From Cynocephalus volans (taxonomy: Eukaryota > Chordata > Mammalia > Dermoptera > Cynocephalidae): DNA of 64,000 nt. Location of the stretch: contig NC_084467.1 of the NCBI RefSeq assembly GCF_027409185.1, forward strand, positions 13,568,501 to 13,632,500. Reading direction: 5' to 3'. Under the pieces are notes generated by a model. It was not told the DNA's origin. It saw only the letters and a list, made by a program, of their open reading frames with translations, and ran no database searches. Of the stretch, positions 21,196 to 31,285 are shown piece after piece; position 1 is the stretch's first letter, and each line of letters opens with the position of its first letter. Both the position numbers and the translations under genes were made by a program.

Positions 21196-21655
21196 GGGAT
21201 GTCTTTGGAGTTGTGAGACCCAGATAGATTTCTGCTACTTCTTCCCTCCTTTACTTCAAGAAACTGGATTGAAGCCATAGACTGAGTCTACAGTCCCTCT
21301 TCTGGCTCCTGGGGGACTCTCTCCCTTCCTCCTCCTCCACTGCCTGGCTGAGTCCAGCCTGTCCTCAGAGGCCTGGCCCCAGCCCGGCTCTCCCAGGAAG
21401 CCTCAATTGCAGCCCTGCCCAGCTCTGCTCTGGCTCCTGCAGGAGGTATGTCACTGTGTGCCGCACCATTGGGCTAAGGGTTGGAATTTGGCCAGTGAGC
21501 TACGGTTTGCTGAGCCGGGTGTAGGTTATGTCATCCTGGGTCTCTGAGTGAGAATGGCATGACACACTGCCCTCCTCTGACCTAAGGTGGATTTCTGAAA
21601 CATTGAGATTTCCCCTGTAGTATAATACCCCCCCCCACAAGGGCTACCTCTTGCC
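21196..21655. other. Intergenic sequence with no recognised element
   Basis: Single-copy sequence; a C run at about 21630 is the only low-complexity tract. Confidence 0.35.
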
Positions 21656-21659
21656 TCCT

Positions 21660-22110
21660 CACCAGCCCCACCTTGCCCCATGTTCCACTGCCCTCACTGG
21701 CCATCTCGCAGCCTTTTGCATCTGTCACACTCCCTCTTACCCCAGGGCCTTTGCACTTGCTGTGTACTCAGCCTGGAGCACTCTTCTCTTTCCTCTTCAG
21801 AAAAATTTTATTTAATCTCGGCTTAAACATCATTTTCTCCAGAAAGACATCCCTGACCCACCTGCCTCCCTGACAAGGTCTGGTTTCTCTGCATGAACTT
21901 CTTGAAGCCCACATACCTTTCCACAGCCTTTGCCATGCGTGCACTTCTGCATTAGTTGGTGTGACTACAAGATTTATATCTAGTTCCCCCACTAGCCTGG
22001 GAACTCAGGAGAGCCCAGGCCTAGGAACTGTGTTCTCCACTCTTTCCCCAGTGTCTGGGAAAGGGCTGCACATGCTGTCCATTTTTGAGTGAGTGAATGA
22101 ATGAATGCAT
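21660..22110 (+). repeat. L2 LINE, 3' region
   Basis: 'agggcctttgcacttgctgtgtactcagcctgg', 'aaacatcattttctccagaaagacatccctgaccc', then 'tgggaactcaggagagccc' and a 'gaatgaatgaatgcatgaatg' end follow the L2 consensus. Confidence 0.92.
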
Positions 22111-22685
22111 GAATGAAATAGGTTGCACGAACTTCTCATTTCTTCAAAGACTTGACATGCACTTGACCCTTCTCACACTGGGCTTTGCACCCACCCAGTA
22201 CTCGCTGTGATCATGGAGTTTTGGACAGCCAGCCCTGCCTCTGAGGGAGTTTCTATTCTCCCCTCAACTCGAGCACTTGCTGGGCTACCCTGGGTGGAGG
22301 TGCCGTCCATCTCTGGTTCTCCACATTCCCCTCTTCCCTACCTTATAACCTCCCACAGTTTAGGGCATGGGGTCAGTCAGCTTTGCCTTAGCAATGAGGC
22401 AACTGTGGCTGGGAGGAGGGCAGTGACATCCAACCTGTCCTCACATCCTGTTGGGTCCTCTGCAAGTGTGCTCCTCCGCCCACTTCTCACCATCTTTTTG
22501 CAGGAATCTTCACCATCGCCTGCAAAGCTCCTGCTCACTGTGCTCCCGGCCTGCCACCCTCCTGTCTTCTCTCCACCCAGCTGCCAGAGTGATATTTTAA
22601 AATATAAATTAGATCGTGACATTCCCTTGCTCAAAACCCTCCAGGGGCTTCCATTGCAGTTAGAATAAAATTCAACGCCCTGCAA

Positions 22686-22906
22686 CAGGAGCTGGCAACC
22701 TTCTCTGTAATGGACAAGATAGTAAATATTTCAGCTTTGTGGACCATATGGTCTTTGTCATAACTATCAGATGCTGCTGTTGTAGCACAGAAGCAGCCAC
22801 AGACAACTCATAAACGAATGGGCATGACTGTGTTGCAATAAAACTTTATTTACAAGATAGGTCGTAGACCGGATTTGGCCCACAGCCTATAGTTTGCTGA
22901 CCCCTA
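22686..22906 (-). mobile_element. MER58-like hAT-Charlie element
   Basis: It reads in the opposite direction to the copy at 1057: 'agctggcaaccttctctgtaatgg', 'aacgaatgggcatgactgtgttgcaataaaactttatttac', 'tagtttgctgacccct'. The flanking octamers CCCTGCAA and ACCTACGA match at 5 of 8 positions, as expected for a decayed 8-bp target duplication. Confidence 0.85.
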
Positions 22907-23277
22907 ACCTACGAGGTGCTGCATGCTCCATCCCTGCCCTGCTCTCCTACCTCCTCTTTCTCCTCCTCCCTGCTGTCTCTTCCTGGGCTACTCTGGCCTT
23001 CTCTGTGTCACTCACACTCAGCACACTTATCCCCATCTCAGGGCGTCTACACCCGCTATTCCCTCTGCCTGGAATGCAACCCTCCTGGATCTTCTTAGAC
23101 TGAGTCTCCATCATATTACAGATCTCAGGGCAAATGTTCCCTCCTCAAAAAGCCTTTTATGATCAGTCTAGCTAAAAAGCAACCCCCTTCCTTTACCCCC
23201 ATTACCATCTCCTGTTTTATTTTCTTCAGAGCACTATCACTCTTTGAATTTATTTATTCATTTGTTGGCTTGTCCCT

Positions 23278-23841
23278 CCATCCACCCTCCATCCATCCAT
23301 CCATCCACCCATCTATCCATCCATCCATCCACCCATCTATCCATCCATCCATCCATCCATCCATCCATCCATCTGTTTATCCATCCATCCATCCATCCAT
23401 CCATCCATCCACCTATCCATCCATCCATCCATCCATCCATCCATCCATCCATCCATCCATCCATCCATCCATCTGTTTATCCATCCATCCATCCATCCAC
23501 CCATCCATCCATCCATCCATCCATCCATCCATCCATCCATCCATCCATCCATCCATCCATCCATCCATCTGTTTATCCATCCATCCATCCATCCATCCAT
23601 CCATCCATCCATCCATCCATCCATCCATCCATCCATCCATCCATTCACCCATCTATCCATCCATCCATCCATCCATCCATCCATCCATCCATCCATCCAT
23701 CCATCTGTTTATCCATCCATCCATCCATCCATCCATCCATCCATCCATCCACCCACCCACCCATCCATCCATCCATCCATCCATCCATCCATCCATCCAT
23801 CCATCCATCCATCCATCCATCTGTTTATCCATCCATCCATC
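23278..23841 (+). repeat. (CCAT)n tetranucleotide array with recurring CTGTTTAT variant
   Basis: About 560 bp of ATCC/CCAT units. The variant CTGTTTAT occurs at 23373, 23473, 23569, 23705 and 23821, spaced 100, 96, 136 and 116 bp. Other variants (CACCCATCTAT, CACCTAT) cluster near the left end. The apparent proteins rich in Ile-His-Pro-Ser are simple translations of the repeat. Confidence 0.98.
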
Positions 23842-24196
23842 TGTCTTAGTTCGTTCAGGCTGCTATAACAAAATACCATCGATTGGGTGGCCAATAAACA
23901 GCAGAAATTTATTTTTCACAGTCCTGGAGACCAAGGCACTGGCCCATTTAGTGTTTGAAGGCCCACTTTCTGGTTCATAGGTGACTGTCTTCTCACTGTG
24001 TCCTCACATGGCAGGAGGGACGAGGGAGCTCTCTGGGGCTTCTTTTATAAGGGCACTGATCCCATTCATGAAGTCTCCACCCTCATGACCTAATCACTTC
24101 CCAAAGGCCCTACCTCTAAACATCATCGCATTGGACATCAGTTTTCAACAAATGGATTTAGGGGTGGGGGGGGACACAAACATTCAGTTCGTAGCA
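23842..24196 (-). mobile_element. ERVL-MaLR solo LTR inserted in the CCAT array
   Basis: It reads 'tgtcttagttcgttcaggctgc' ... 'gtcttctcactgtgtcctcacatggc' ... 'gggggacacaaacattcagttcgtagca', the reverse of an MLT1-type LTR. The flanks are CCATC (23837-23841) and CCATT (24197-24201), a near-perfect 5-bp duplication, though it cannot be told apart from the array unit itself. Confidence 0.9.
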
Positions 24197-24288
24197 CCAT
24201 TCATCCACCCGTCTATCCATCCATCCATCCATCCATTGGTCTGTCTATTCTTCCATCCGTCCACCTATCCATCCATCCATCCATAGCC
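24197..24288 (+). repeat. Right-hand remainder of the (CCAT)n array
   Basis: 'ccatccatccatccatccattgg' and 'tccatccatccatccatagcc' continue the array after the LTR, with more sequence decay (CCGTC, TTCTTCCATC). Confidence 0.9.
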
Positions 24289-24424
24289 TAACTTTCCCTT
24301 CTAGAAGATATGCTCCATGAGGACATCCTTGTGTCTGTCTTGATCACTAACATGGCCCCTGCATCAAGAATCATGGATATGGTAAATGCTCAATAATGTG
24401 TGTTAACTGACTGAGTAGTTAACA

Positions 24425-25185
24425 CGCTTGTCCAAGGTCACAGCGATGCTGTGTGGTCAGGGCGGGAGAGGCCTGCCCCGGCGTGGGTGGGTGCACAGGG
24501 CACCTCTCCAGGGGCTTCTCCCACCTCTGATGCAGCAGCACCCTGTCTCCCGTGCCTGCTGTAGAGCTCTTTGCTAACTTCTGGGCCACCCCGTCCTTCT
24601 CTAGAGGAAAAGAAATTCAGAGAATCAAATAAAGTCACCATTTTTGGGAGCTTCCACATGAGCACATCGCAGGTCAAGTCTAGGGAGCTTTACTCCAAAG
24701 ACCGAAGAGATGTGGATACACTTGAAAGTGAAGTGTTTAATTATCCTATTATAGGACAGGAACTGGGCATTAAGATTTTTTATAATTATTAATAGGGTAT
24801 TAAACAATGAATTATCATGAACAATTAAAATTAATTACATTTCTTGGAGTTAATTAAATGATTCCTTTAATAGGACAAGTGGCTAAGCAGACATAAAATT
24901 AAGAGCTGGTACTACAAAAGTCTGCAGGAACGGGGTGCAGTGAGGCAGGGAGCTTCTCCCTCTGCAGCCAGGGGGAGGGCTCGGTGAGCAGGCTGGGGCC
25001 TTGGGGATCTCACAGTTGTCCAGAGATGAGGACGAACTGAAAGGGTAGACCAGGCAGCCTGCTCAGCATCCTGCCTGGATCCTCAACCATCAGGCCCTGC
25101 TCTCTGTTTTCCTCTTTCTCTCTTCCTTCCATTCCTTCGTTTCTTTCTTCCTCCCTCTTAACCCTTTTTCCTTCTCTCTTCCATG
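24425..25185. other. Intergenic sequence including an AT-rich patch (24705-24900)
   Basis: The first 280 bp are GC-rich single-copy. The patch 24705-24900 is very AT-rich with many TAATTA/TTAATT words and no repeat match. 25080-25185 is pyrimidine-rich. Confidence 0.4.
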
Positions 25186-25189
25186 TGGG

Positions 25190-25790
25190 CTGGGCATGTC
25201 CTAGGCAGTGGAAGCACAGGGATAAATCAGTCAAAGTTCTGTCCTTTGTGGAGTTCATGGTCAAGGAGAGACCTGGCACTGTATTAACGCAGAAGACTCA
25301 GATGGCTGGGGTTCGACTTTGGACTCTAGCTCTCACCAGCTGTGTGACCTTAAGCAAGTTACTACTGTCTCTGAGCCTCAGTTTCCTCATCTATAAAATG
25401 GTACCTACCTCATGGGGCTGTTGGGAAATGAATGAGTTATGATGTGTAAAGCATTTAGTATAGTGCCTAGAACATAGTAAGTGCTCAGGAAGTGTTAATA
25501 TTAGCATCATTGTTGGCCCCTTAGCTGCTGTGACAGTCAGAAGCAAGGGCAAGATACCTAACCTAGCCTATGAGGGTCAAGAAGCTTTTCTGGAAAAGAA
25601 ATCCCCGTCTGAGTCTTTAAGCACTGGTAGACCTTGGCTAGGTTGAGCTGCGAGGGAACAGCATTCCAGGCAGAGGGAACAGCATGTGCAAAGGCCTGGA
25701 GGCACAGCCCATGCAGTGAAATGCAGTAGTTCTATGTTCCAGAAGTGTTACCTGGAAGTTGTGCAGTGGGCATAGATGGGCTTGGAGAAG
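25190..25790 (-). repeat. L2 LINE split by a MIR
   Basis: L2 in reverse: 'ggcatgtcctaggcagtggaagcacagggataaatcagtcaaag' before the MIR and 'gaagcttttctggaaaagaaatccccgtctgag', 'acagcatgtgcaaaggcctggagg' after it. Confidence 0.75.
25297..25516 (+). repeat. MIR SINE, well preserved
   Basis: 'ctcaccagctgtgtgaccttaagcaagttac', 'gagcctcagtttcctcatctataaaatgg', 'gcctagaacatagtaagtgctcagg' follow the consensus closely. Confidence 0.95.
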
Positions 25791-26245
25791 TGTGGGAGCC
25801 AGCCTCCAAAATGGTGTCAAACCGTATCAAGGTTGGCATGTGATGAAGTGTGGCAGAAGTGATGGACTATCATTCCCAAGACTGGATCCTGAAAGGCACT
25901 CTGGCTTCCTTCTTCCTCTCTTGCTCTTGGATCAGTTGCTCTGGGGGAAGCCAGCTGCCACGTCAAGCAGCCCTATGGAGAGACCATGTGATGAGAAACT
26001 GAGGCCCCCAGCCAATGGCAGCATGAACAGCCATCTCAGAAATGGATCCTCCAGCCCCGGTCAAGCTTGCAGATGGCTGCAGCCCCATGGACACATTGAC
26101 TACAGCCACATGAGAGACCCAGCGCCACCCAGTGCCACCCGGTGAAGCTGTTCTTCTGTCTTAACCCACAGAACCTGGGTTGAGATAACAAATGTTTCTT
26201 GTTTTAAGCTGCTATATCTTGGGGTGATTTGCTAAGTCATACAAG
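25791..26245 (+). mobile_element. MLT1-like (ERVL-MaLR) LTR
   Basis: 'gggagccagcctccaaaatgg', 'ggatcctccagccccggtcaagc', 'cacatgagagaccc', 'aacccacagaacctgggttgagataacaaatgtttcttg' match an MLT1-type LTR. The 3' end is frayed. Confidence 0.75.
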
Positions 26246-26344
26246 TGGTCACTGATTGTGAAGGGTCTATTGGGAGCTGAAGGTCAGGTTTGTAGGTTGG
26301 GAAGACCACTTCCTGCAGCACACAGGATGCATTGAGGGAATGAA

Positions 26345-26500
26345 AAGCAGCCAGCAGTTACTGCACAGCTGTTATGTTCCAGGCACTGTTCCGAGGGTGT
26401 CACTGTATAACACATTCAGTCCTCCCCACAACCCTGTGAGGTAGGTACTATGATTATGCTAATTTTAAAGATAAGAAAGCTGAGAAAGGTTGCAAAACTT
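26345..26500 (-). repeat. MIR SINE
   Basis: 'cagctgttatgttccaggcactgttccgagg', 'cctccccacaaccctgtgaggtaggtactatg', 'aaagataagaaagctgagaaagg' are reverse MIR. Confidence 0.85.
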
Positions 26501-27565
26501 ATTGTAGGCAGCTTCTTCACCACTGCATGATGCTGCCTCTCTGGGGCCAGGAGTCCTGCAGGTGCCGGGGATGGGACCGGAAAGCTCCAGCACTGGGTGC
26601 AGACACAGACATGGGGGATGGTGCAGAACTGGACTTGGGACCTGACGGGAAGGGAGCGTGAGGGAAAAGGCGGCACCCACAGTTCCTGGCTGGGCCTGGC
26701 ATCGAAGGTGTTTCTAGAACCTGACACGGGAAAACTGTAGGAGGGGCAGGTTTTGGGGAGGAATAAGGTTCCTTTTGGAGATGCATTGAGTTTGAGATCC
26801 TGAAGGGCATCTGGGTAGCTCAAAGGAGACATTAGAGCCAGAGACCTGAGTATTTCCCATGCCCCACGGCCCTGGACTTGTCCCCTCTTAGATCTTATCA
26901 GACTGCACAGTTATTTCTGTGCTGTCTCCCGATACTCCATGCCTTGAATCTGTGCCACCTCCAGTCCTCCAATGCCCAGCATGTGGCTGGGCCCATGGTG
27001 GTGCCCAGGGAATGATTGTGAAAGGCATGACTGAGCTCTAGGTCTCAGGTCTGGTGCTGTGGGATGCTCCTGGGTGGTGTGATAGGGGTACAGTGGGCAG
27101 GTGGGAGCACGGAGCCATGTGGCATATCCTGATGGTCTGCTCAGGAGTGTGGCTGGGACTGACATCTTCACCCTGTGAGCTGGTCTTCCCAAACAGATGG
27201 CCATCTGCTCCCTCCCCAACCCAGTGACACTAAGCCTTGGCTCCTGAAACAGCAAGTTGATCACATGCGCCATGCTGCCAGGGCCAGGGCCACACAGAAC
27301 AGGGCCTGGCTCCTTGCTGAGGCTGAGACCACAGTCACCCTGGGCCTCGGGAGGGGGCTGGAGGAAGACCTCCCCAAATGCAGGTTGGGCCTCTCTTTCC
27401 ATCACCCCTTCTGCCAGGGTAAGAGCACTGGCTTTTGTCTCCTACTGAACAGGCCTCTTCAAGTGACCGGTGCCAGGTCTTTGAGTGGCTCAGGTGAGCG
27501 CCCTCCAGCAGCCCCGGGCCTGAATGACCTTCATAAAACAGCAAGAGGCCAAGGAAGCCCTTTAG
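26501..27565. other. Intergenic sequence with no recognised element
   Basis: About 1 kb of GC-moderate single-copy sequence. Overlapping open frames on both strands are unremarkable. Confidence 0.4.
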
Positions 27566-27567
27566 AG

Positions 27568-27802
27568 CAGAGATTCTAAACAGGAGGGAGAAGAAGGGAG
27601 GGAGGATTTTGCTCTCCAGGGGACATTTGGCAATGCCTGGAGACATTCTTGGTCGTCATAATTGGAGGTGGAGAGGGTGCAACTGATGTCTGGTGGGTAG
27701 AGGCCAGAGATGCTGCTAAACATCCTGCAGTGCCCAGGGCAGTCCCCACAACACAGAATTACCCAGCCCTAAATTCAACAGCACCGAGGCTGAGAAACCC
27801 TG
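27568..27802 (+). mobile_element. MER20 hAT-Charlie element
   Basis: 'caggggacatttggcaatgcctggagacattcttgg', 'gtagaggccagagatgctgctaaacatcctgc', end 'gaggctgagaaaccctg' match MER20. The flanking octamers CTTTAGAG and CTGCAGGG match at 5 of 8 positions. Confidence 0.92.
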
Positions 27803-29180
27803 CTGCAGGGGCCCGAGGCCTCTGGGGGTGGGGAACACTGCTTTGCTGGACATATCATGAGGTTCTGAATGGACGTGGGCCTGCCCAGCCCTGCTCCTGG
27901 GACAGGACACGGGGCCTCCAGTCTGCTCTGGGCTGTGGGGAAAGAGAGACAGCCCAAGAGCGGGACGGGAGACGCGCAGCACGCCCTTTGGCCTGGGGTA
28001 GAAGACGGAAAACTGTGTTTCCAGAGCCTCCACGTGGGGCAAGGGGGAGGCTGAGCAGGTGGGGTCTGGGGCCGTTCCTCTCCCCAGCTACTCTTTTTAT
28101 TATTTTTTAATCTAGGGGCCGTGTATCTAGTGAGTATGAATTTCAACCCACGTACTCTGGTGTGCCAAGAACTGTAGCTTTATTTTTCTATCACTGAACT
28201 GCATTTCCATCCCAAGCTCCCTTTCTGCCCAAGGGCAGAAAATGTAATTTCAGGCAATTCCAGGTAAACTCAGTCATTTCAGGCTTAAGCTCAGTCGATT
28301 CAGGACTTCCTCCCCTCCTGCTCCTTAGGGTGCCATCTAAGTCTGGGGTGTCGTGGCATCTGCACGCAGGGTCCAGGGCCTCTTCACTGGCATCCGTCCA
28401 TGGGAGCCTCTGCTGGGTGGACAGTGTCCAGCCTGGCCCTTACACGGGGGTCACTCCTCCCTGAAGGCGCCCACATTCCTGTCTGATCTCCAGTTTGTGC
28501 CCCATCTCTGCCTCTCAAGGGACAAGATGGGGGGTGTTTGCTCCTCTTCCTCCGCCTCCGTTCTGTCCTCTCCTGCCCCCCCTTTCTTCTTCCTCCTCTC
28601 CTTCCTGCTTCTCTTTCCTCTCCCTGGTAGAATCCAGCAAATCTTACTCTCTTCAAGGCAGAAGCCCAGAATTTAACCCCAATTCCCAAAGGGCAGCCGT
28701 CTGCTCAAGCTGTGTTTGCAAAGCGCTTCGGGATTCATGGGCTGGTTCCAGACATCTCAGGTGAGCTTTGCTGGGCAGAGCTCTGAGCTTTTGCATAACA
28801 AGCCGTGTTTACCCAAGGGCTCTGCCCTCTCGCTCCCTCACTGGCCATCCAGGGGCTGCACTGAAGAGCCTGCCCAGGCCTGGAACCACCTGGGCACACA
28901 GAGGGGGTACACGGGAGGAACCTGACTTTTCCCAGGAGGGCCAACTGGAGCTCAGAGAGGGATGGACATTTGCCAAGGTCATTAGGCAGCAAATGAGTGG
29001 CCAGGGAAGGTGGGGTGAGGGTGGCCTTTGTGGAGGAGGATGTAGGCAGAATCTTCCCCACAGCAGTCGGAGTGAGTGCCCTGTGAGGGGTGGGCTGCTG
29101 GCTGCAGGGGTGTGGCCTCTGCTTCCCCTCCCCTCTCGACTTTGCTGTGTGCCCTGATGCCTTTAACTCTCACAGGGAGT
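27803..29180. other. Intergenic sequence; MIR piece at about 28925-29005
   Basis: 'ggagctcagagagggatggacatttgccaaggtcattagg' is a reverse MIR core. 28230-28310 has a short run of variants of TTCAGGC/CTCAGTC. 28540-28625 is pyrimidine-rich. No gene is apparent. Confidence 0.45.
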
Positions 29181-29184
29181 CCAT

Positions 29185-29285
29185 AACACAGACACTGGGA
29201 TTTCCATTTTACAGATGGAGAAACTGAGGCTCGGGCAGTGACATGCCCAAATCACACTGTTAATCAGTGGCAGAGGTGGGAGTTT
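29185..29285 (-). repeat. MIR SINE fragment
   Basis: 'ccattttacagatggagaaactgaggctcggg' and 'cactgttaatcagtggcagaggtggg' match reverse MIR. Confidence 0.9.
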
Positions 29286-29289
29286 TAAA

Positions 29290-29925
29290 AATCACTCTTC
29301 CTTTATTTTTAAAATATACACCCATTAAAGCAATTAAACAGTAGTGAAGTATATAAAGTAATAACAGCCTTTCGACCCTTCTTCCATTTTCTGTCCCCTA
29401 CACTGCTTCCTGTCTGTGGTGACCAGTATCTCCACACCTGTAAATGTATATGAGGCTACTTCAAAAAGTTCATGGAAAGATTTGCATTATCTTTAATTGT
29501 ATTTTCCATGATCTTTTTGAAGTTTTCTTGTACAAATGTGTACACACAAATATGAGGTGCTGGGGAAAATGTGGGGTGCTGCTGCACATGCATTCTGCAG
29601 CTTTTCCCCTTAATGTGTTTTTTCCTTAGCAATATAATTTGTGCTTCACGATATATTCTGGACATCTAAGGTCAACAAGACAGGTGTAAGTTATTCTTTT
29701 TAACAGCTTTCTTGTAGCCAATAGCATGGATTGCCACACTCATTCGACCGGTCCCCCTTTTGATGCACGTTCCAGCTGTTTCAAGGTTTCTGCTCTTATA
29801 ATACTGCGACAGCCACTGTGGAATAAACATCCATTGGTAATGGTGCTTTTATGTCCAAGGATCGATCCTAGAAGTGGGACTGTGGGTCAAGGGTTATAAA
29901 CATTTTTATGTTTTCATAGATACCA
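29290..29925 (-). mobile_element. Old L1 (L1M/HAL1-type) fragment, antisense, split by a MITE
   Basis: The reverse-complement L1 wording is recognisable: 'accagtatctccacacctg' left, and right 'ctgcgacagccactgtggaataaacatcc', 'gatcctagaagtgggactgtgggtcaagggtt'. No intact frame remains. Confidence 0.65.
29451..29530. mobile_element. 80-bp mariner-type MITE
   Basis: The left arm has ACTTCAAAAAGTTCATGGAAA, the right arm is its near reverse complement (TTTCCATGATCTTTTTGAAGT). TA dinucleotides flank both sides (29449-29450 and 29531-29532), as for Tc1/mariner insertion. Confidence 0.85.
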
Positions 29926-30795
29926 GAGGTGGGATTTGAATCTGAATACGTCCAACTCCAAAACCCAAGAAAGACCCAGGATAAAAGATGGCGGCATGAC
30001 CCCCAGATACCATCCTGACATCCAAGCCACCTGCCCCAGCTGGTCCAGAGCGTCCTGCTGGGGGGCATGGATACTGGCCTCCCACCTTGCAGGAGCCTCT
30101 GGCCACAGCCATAACCAGCCCCACCATGGATGCAGAGCCTCTGCACACACTGCCCTGTCCCTTCTCAGAGGCAGCCTGGGAGGTAGGAAGGGGAGGGTTG
30201 GGGTCCCATTTCTCAGGTGGGGAAGCTGGAGAAGGGTCAAGCCCGGAACGGAGATTTTCTTGCTGAGAGTGGAGCAGAGACTTCCCCAAGGCCAGGCAGG
30301 TGGTAAGTTAGACCCAGGCAGGTGAGTGCACAGCAGGGTTTTAAAGCACTACCTACGGGGTGGGGAGGGCTCTGTGTCCTCTCACGGATGGAGCTGGGGG
30401 CAGGCAAAGCTCCCTCCCCTCTGCACACAGCCTGGTCCACCTAGTCCAGGTGTGGGCGCCGTGCTGCCCTGGTAGGGAGGGCAGGGTCGTGCTGCGCCTC
30501 TGGCCTCCCGTCCCCGCCCACAGGCCCTGCACTTTCCCTCCTGCTGCAGCTGTTGCAGAGGCTGGGGCGGGCAGAGCGCGGCACTTGTTAGTGAGATGAT
30601 GGATGCACTCTTTGCCTCGAAGAGAAGGAGCCATAAGAGGGGGCCCAGGGAAGGGACAGTGCCAGGGCCATATGCTGGCAGGAGCAGGGGTCCTGCCGTG
30701 GTGCCTGGCTGTCTCTTTAATAAGATAGCCAACAGATGGAGGGCAGAGGAAGGCAGGACAGTGCAGGGGTGGGGTGGGAGGGGAGGGTGAGATCT
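29926..30795. other. Intergenic sequence with a MIR piece at about 30205-30325
   Basis: 'tttctcaggtggggaagctggagaagg' and 'cccaaggccaggcaggtggtaag' form a diverged reverse MIR. The rest is GC-rich single-copy sequence without a CpG-island density. Confidence 0.4.
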
Positions 30796-30799
30796 CCCA

Positions 30800-30945
30800 G
30801 TCTGATAGCGGAGGCACAATTGCTGCCCTTGAGGAATTCCTGTTCTGATAGAAGAGGCATGGCTGCTACCTCAAGGAGCTTCCAGTCTAGTGAGGTGACT
30901 AACAGTCCTGGCTTTGGGGACCTCCAGTCTTATGGAGAAGACTGA
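30800..30945 (+). repeat. Degenerate 42-bp minisatellite, about 3.4 units
   Basis: Units start at 30800, 30842, 30885 and 30927 (42, 43, 42 bp apart). Each begins GTCTGATAG or a variant and ends with GAGGAATTCCT, AAGGAGCTTCCA or GGGGACCTCCA. The unit resembles a stretch of reverse L2 ('aaggagcttccagtctag'), so it may have arisen there. Confidence 0.7.
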
Positions 30946-31061
30946 AAAATATAGAAGGCCTTGATGTAGTTTTCAAGTACTGCTCTGCACGTTTTCCCCC
31001 CTTAATATGTTTTTATGCTTAAAAACACTGAAAGTAGCACTGGCATGAAGGAATGGCATGA

Positions 31062-31285
31062 AGTGACATGCAGTGTGGCTGTTGGGGAGGAGCACAGGCT
31101 TCAGAGTCACAGGGACTTGGGTTGGAATCCCTGTCCCACCAGATGAGCTGTGTGAACTTGGCTGTGTTATTCTGCCTCTTTGAGCCCATTCTCTCACTAA
31201 GTACAGGGTTAATATTTAAATGAGTTGATGCTCATAGAGCCCCAAGCCCAGTGCTTGGCCGTGAGCACCCACAGCATGGTTGCTA
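31062..31285 (+). repeat. MIR SINE
   Basis: 'gaggagcacaggcttcagagtcacagggacttgggttggaatccctg', 'gatgagctgtgtgaacttggctgtg', 'cccagtgcttggccgtgagcaccc'. Confidence 0.9.

Larger units (their letters stand above)
22440..24420 (+). repeat. L2 LINE split by a hAT element, a CCAT array and an LTR
   Basis: L2 text runs before and after each insert: 22440-22685 ('ctcaaaaccctccaggggcttccattgcagttagaataaaattc'), 22907-23277 ('attccctctgcctggaatgc', 'cagagcactatcactctttgaatttatttattc'), then 24290-24420 ('agatatgctccatgaggacatccttgtgtctg'). The array begins where the L2 consensus has its T-rich run before the terminal block. The pieces together cover about 750 bp of L2. Confidence 0.85.

Noticed and set aside
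22207..22668. 153-residue open frame
   Set aside because: Its second half is L2 3' sequence, which is non-coding.
23159..23980. 273-residue open frame rich in His-Pro-Ser-Ile
   Set aside because: It is the translation of the (CCAT)n array plus flanking L2 and LTR; no start context or domain.
23278..24288. Possible CRISPR-like repeat array
   Set aside because: Period is 4 bp with no spacers, in mammalian DNA.
30360..30600. CpG island near a GC-rich stretch
   Set aside because: GC content is raised but CpG sites are sparse and there is no associated exon.
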